From contig JARIAA010000195.1 of assembly GCA_029264635.1 (NCBI GenBank), positions 1 to 9,771 of the forward strand: a stretch of DNA of 9,771 nt, given 5' to 3'. Positions 7,142 to 9,771 of this stretch are shown here, piece after piece (position 1 is the first letter of the stretch; every line of letters starts with the position of its first letter). The position numbers were made by a program, and so were the translations under genes. Below the pieces are notes generated by a model. It was not told where the DNA came from and ran no database searches. It saw nothing but the letters and a program-made list of their open reading frames with translations. The DNA comes from Psychrobacter sp. Lineage in GTDB: Bacteria; Pseudomonadota; Gammaproteobacteria; Pseudomonadales; Moraxellaceae.

Positions 7142-7226
7142 GGGGCTGTGGCGGAATTGGTAGACGCACCAGATTTAGGTTCTGGCGCCGCAAGGTGTGA
7201 GAGTTCGAGTCTCTCCAGCCCCACCA
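7142..7226 (+). tRNA. leuW: tRNA-Leu, anticodon UAG
   Basis: The 85-base cloverleaf folds by eye. The acceptor GGGGCTG pairs with CAGCCCC (7216-7222), followed by discriminator A7223 and an encoded CCA (7224-7226). The anticodon stem CCAGA/TCTGG encloses the loop TTTAGGT, so the anticodon is TAG at 7176-7178, reading CUN leucine codons (chiefly CUA/CUG). The T arm is GAGAG-TTCGAGT-CTCTC. A long variable arm (about 13 bases, 7186-7198, CGCC/GGTG stem) marks it as a class II tRNA, as expected for leucine. It stands alone, with its own promoter and terminator. The gene symbol follows E. coli usage for tRNA-Leu(UAG). Confidence 0.97.
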
Positions 7227-7257
7227 TTTTCGGTTAGTACATCTTAGACCAAATGAT

Positions 7258-7284
7258 AAAGCCTGCTTATTAGCAGGTTTTTTT
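7258..7284 (+). terminator. Intrinsic terminator of tRNA-Leu
   Basis: CCTGCT (7262-7267), the loop TATT and AGCAGG (7272-7277) are followed by seven T residues (7278-7284). Upstream A residues and a G-U pair can lengthen the stem. It lies 32 bases after the tRNA. In reverse orientation the stem is followed only by CTTTAT, so it is at best a weak terminator for the converging kinase gene that ends at 7307. Confidence 0.88.
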
Positions 7285-7306
7285 GTGTCTGGCGTTTGGC
7301 TTTACG

Positions 7307-8320
7307 TTAGATACTTTCTAAGCTTTTTAATACTTCATTCATACTCTTATACCGCTTCTCTATCCGCTTCGCTAAAGCCTTATTAATGATTACCTGATAG
7401 CGCTGATGCTCAGGCGGCAAGGGTGGAATAGACCCCTGACAATGCTGAATCGCCCACTCTTTTAACGGCTCACTACTTTGATTATCAATTTTAAATGGTC
7501 GCTTGCCCACTAATATCTCATACAGCATTATTCCAAATGCGTAGATATCACTTTGCACCGTCGCGCCCTGCCCTTGCCAGCGCTCAGGTGCAAGATAAGC
7601 TGGCGTGCCTGCAGGATTTGCTGTGCTGAATTTTTCAGCATTTTTCGCCAACGCAAAATCAGTCAATAATAGATGAGGTGTTGTGCTGCCATTATCAGCA
7701 CTATTCAGCAAAAAACCATCTAGCAAGATATTACTCGGTTTAATATCATTATGTAGCCAACCTGCCTTATGAAGATCGGATAGCAAGTGCGCGACCTGCT
7801 TTATGACTTGCCGTTTTTTTTCATCGCTTAATAGTGGGTATTTCTTATTACTTAGTTGCTGCGCCAAGCTACCATTTTCATAGTAGGGCATGACAATGAT
7901 ACTAAGCTCCCAAAACTGCTCTAGCACTTCTACGCGTATAGTTTTGTAAACTAAAACTGGCGGCACGATATCTTGAAGGGTATTTCGAGCCACATTTGAC
8001 GGTGAATAACTTAAAGCCGTTAAGACAACCATTTCACGGTGTAAGGTGGACCGATTACAATGATGATCATGATTAAGCTCCCACTTAATCATGACGGCAC
8101 CAAACTGTGAATGGCGCGCACGCGTTAATCCTTGATAATTAGTTACTTTGGCATGCAACGTTTGGTCATTATTTTGCTGACTCATACGTTGATGAGCTAT
8201 CTCATAATAGTCTAGCTTTGTCAGTACAGCACTCAATTCTGGCAATAGCTCTTCCGCTTGCAGACGCAGGATTTGCGTTAACGCTTGTGTTGTCGGCAAA
8301 TTGCTGGCACTATTTTTCAT
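7307..8320 (-). CDS. Atypical serine/threonine protein kinase (Hanks type, soluble)
   Basis: The 337-residue product is a eukaryotic-like protein kinase; its substrate is not known from the sequence. Numbering from ATG 8318-8320, the catalytic Lys is K79 in AVMIKWE and the helix-C Glu is probably E96 in LHREMVVL. The catalytic loop is LHNDIKPSNILL (H190, D192, K194, N197), the metal-binding DFG is DFA at 221-223, GTPAYLAPERW holds the APE motif at 244-246, and SDIYAFGIMLYEILVGKRPF is the helix F region with the late conserved Arg. Two things are unusual. No GxGxxG loop is evident before K79, and the loop reads HND instead of HRD, a non-RD type usually not controlled by activation-loop phosphorylation. 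About 60 residues before the domain have no recognisable fold. There is no membrane segment and no PASTA or other sensor domain. The frame is open to a TTG at 8341, but ATG 8320 is preferred; neither has a strong ribosome binding site. It is divergent from the ATPase gene, 67 bases apart. Confidence 0.85.
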   Translation of the reverse strand: MKNSASNLPTTQALTQILRLQAEELLPELSAVLTKLDYYEIAHQRMSQQNNDQTLHAKVTNYQGLTRARHSQFGAVMIKWELNHDHHCNRSTLHREMVVLTALSYSPSNVARNTLQDIVPPVLVYKTIRVEVLEQFWELSIIVMPYYENGSLAQQLSNKKYPLLSDEKKRQVIKQVAHLLSDLHKAGWLHNDIKPSNILLDGFLLNSADNGSTTPHLLLTDFALAKNAEKFSTANPAGTPAYLAPERWQGQGATVQSDIYAFGIMLYEILVGKRPFKIDNQSSEPLKEWAIQHCQGSIPPLPPEHQRYQVIINKALAKRIEKRYKSMNEVLKSLESI

Positions 8321-8387
8321 GGTATCACTAAGCCTATGCAAGAATCTTTAAACCACCTTAAATGTAACGTTGATTATTAGAGTCATT

Positions 8388-9359
8388 ATGTCCCTACCAT
8401 CTAAGCTGTCCACCAACTATGCCTTACCTAACTCTCTACTGAGTTTACTCAGTCAATATCTAACAGAGCACGTAACCCCAACTATCAACATTGATCCTGC
8501 ACAGCTCGCCTATCGCTGGGTTGGAGGTCGCACGGGGCATTTAGAGCCGTTAGCGGTTAACTTATTTTTAAGTTTAGAGGATTTAAAGGGTATCGATACT
8601 CAAAAGTCAAAATTGGTACAAAACACACGCCAGTTCCTTAAAGGCTATCCAGCAAATCACGTGCTCATGAAAGGGACACGCGGCGCAGGTAAATCGTCAC
8701 TGATTCGGGCACTATTGCAAGCCTATCACAGTGAAGGCTTGCGCGTTATTGAAATTGCTCGCGATGATTTATTGGTGCTCGATAAGATTCGCGCTGCTAT
8801 CAACGAGCTACCAGCTGATTGCGGTAGTCGCTATGTGGTGTACTGCGATGATCTTGCATTTAACGGTCAGGATGAGAGCTATCGTACGCTAAAAAGTGTA
8901 TTGGATGGTTCGCTCGATTCTGAGCAAGATAAGCTCTTGGTATATGCAACTAGTAATCGCCGACATCTATTGCCGCAGCTAATGAAAGACAACATCAATA
9001 TTTATGATGGAAACACCGATGAGGTCAATCCTTATGAGACCATTGATGATACCGTATCGCTCTCTGATCGCTTCGGCTTATGGTTATCGTTTTATCCGAT
9101 GAATCAACAAACGTATTTGCAAATCGTGCAGCATTATCTAAGCTTACAATCAGCACCAATGACTGTCGACGTTATGAATGCTGATAGTAATAATAAAGCG
9201 GCTAATGAAGAACCTCACAAAGAACTCGCTGAAACCATTAGAGCAGCGGCATTGCGCTGGGCATCAGAGCGAGGCGGACGTTCGGGGCGTGTCGCTTATC
9301 AGTTTAGTCGTTACTGGATAGGACAATCTCAATTGGCTGCTGCAGATAGTCAATTTTAG
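8388..9359 (+). CDS. DUF815-type P-loop ATPase (AAA-like), function unknown
   Basis: The 323-residue product resembles the DUF815 family of predicted AAA-like ATPases, whose cellular role is not established to my knowledge. Numbering from ATG 8388-8390, Walker A is GTRGAGKSS at 96-104 (K102), Walker B is YVVYCDDLAF at 149-158 (D154, D155), a sensor-like ATSNRRHL spans about 187-194, and SDRFGLWLSF (226-235) holds an Arg that may act as an arginine finger. The stretch RWVGGRTGHLEPLA (43-56) and the C-terminal RWASERGGRSGRVAYQF are further conserved-looking blocks. A low-complexity insert (about 258-279, rich in Asn, Asp and Ala) separates the last helices. The frame can be opened upstream to TTG 8370, but ATG 8388 is preferred, with a weak GAG site seven bases before it. 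There is no membrane segment, so it is probably cytoplasmic. Its stop codon is one base from that of the converging rnz gene. Confidence 0.85.
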   Translation: MSLPSKLSTNYALPNSLLSLLSQYLTEHVTPTINIDPAQLAYRWVGGRTGHLEPLAVNLFLSLEDLKGIDTQKSKLVQNTRQFLKGYPANHVLMKGTRGAGKSSLIRALLQAYHSEGLRVIEIARDDLLVLDKIRAAINELPADCGSRYVVYCDDLAFNGQDESYRTLKSVLDGSLDSEQDKLLVYATSNRRHLLPQLMKDNINIYDGNTDEVNPYETIDDTVSLSDRFGLWLSFYPMNQQTYLQIVQHYLSLQSAPMTVDVMNADSNNKAANEEPHKELAETIRAAALRWASERGGRSGRVAYQFSRYWIGQSQLAAADSQF

Positions 9360-9360
9360 C

Positions 9361-9771
9361 TTATTTGCTATCGCGTGCAGATCCTAAATACTGCACGCGG
9401 CTGTCTGTTTGCTCATCAACTATCTTTGCTGCCCCATCTACCAAATATTGCGCAAAATCATCAGCTAACCATAAGTTACCGTGATAAACACTTTTAGCAT
9501 CCAAGCAGATATGCCCCATATTAGGTGTCGTGCTATTTGGATCATCAAAACCCTGATAACGGGCACTAAAATGCGTCAAAATGAGATTAGGTAGACCGAC
9601 ATCTTGGGCAAACTTGCCAACTTGCTTGGCACTACTATGCATGGGATCAAAGTCTAGGTTTTGAGCTTGAATCTTCTCTAAGACTTCAAAAGTATAAGTC
9701 GCCTCATGCACTAATAAGTCCGCCTCTTGTAGCGCAGAGGTTAAACGACTTGGCGTATCATTATCACCCGC
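9361..9771 (-). CDS. rnz: Ribonuclease Z, C-terminal part (cut by window edge)
   Basis: RNase Z is a metallo-beta-lactamase-fold endonuclease that cuts tRNA precursors after the discriminator base; in bacteria whose tRNA genes encode CCA its role is narrower. The window holds the last 136 codons, and the frame stays open through the right edge. The visible part starts AGDNDTPSRLTSALQEADLLVHEATYTF, matching the family block with its metal-binding Asp (third visible residue) and the HEAT motif. MHSSAKQVGKFAQDVGLPNLILTHFSARYQ follows, with the conserved histidines of HSS and THFSARY. The codon translated as an internal start near 9709 is GTG within LLVHEA, so it is not the real beginning. The stop is at 9361-9363. 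The N-terminal HxHxDH motif is outside the window. Confidence 0.9.
   Translation of the reverse strand, partial: AGDNDTPSRLTSALQEADLLVHEATYTFEVLEKIQAQNLDFDPMHSSAKQVGKFAQDVGLPNLILTHFSARYQGFDDPNSTTPNMGHICLDAKSVYHGNLWLADDFAQYLVDGAAKIVDEQTDSRVQYLGSARDSK

Noticed and set aside
7142..7226. tRNA-Leu as an integration site for a mobile element
   Set aside because: No integrase, no second copy of the tRNA 3' end in the window, and housekeeping genes on both sides.
8321..8341. TTG start for the kinase
   Set aside because: The extra seven residues are not supported by a ribosome binding site, and an ATG is available at 8318-8320; the choice remains uncertain.

Overview
The window reads as chromosomal DNA of a gammaproteobacterium, most likely a Psychrobacter-like member of the Moraxellaceae. 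That assignment is an inference from the protein sequences and the AT-rich intergenic regions; no database search was possible. Nearly all of the window is conserved housekeeping sequence. I see no insertion sequence, phage gene, CRISPR array or toxin-antitoxin pair.

Positions 1-4826, all on the minus strand, carry the conserved cluster pyrH - frr - uppS - cdsA - dxr - rseP, read from right to left. pyrH makes UDP for nucleotide and envelope precursor synthesis. frr recycles ribosomes. dxr feeds the MEP isoprenoid pathway, and uppS uses its products to build the undecaprenyl lipid carrier. cdsA makes CDP-diacylglycerol for phospholipids, and rseP (only its first 26 codons are present) is the site-2 protease of the envelope stress response. 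Gaps of 59-303 bases and two candidate hairpin terminators (between frr and uppS, and between cdsA and dxr) suggest more than one transcript.

The main anomaly is in dxr. Codon 261 is TAA, in frame, where relatives usually have a sense codon (CAA would be one base away). The remaining 139 sense codons after it are intact and conserved. As the MEP pathway is normally essential, this is either a sequence error, a very recent nonsense mutation, or a case needing suppression or a second enzyme.

Positions 5087-6673 (minus) hold rimO, which modifies ribosomal protein S12 and carries a low-complexity N-terminal extension of about 80 residues. A gene-free stretch then leads to a plus-strand tRNA-Leu(UAG) with its own strong promoter and intrinsic terminator.

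The right end (7307-9771) has an atypical serine/threonine protein kinase on the minus strand, a divergent plus-strand DUF815-type P-loop ATPase, and the 3' part of an RNase Z gene (minus) that meets the ATPase gene tail to tail with a single base between the stop codons.
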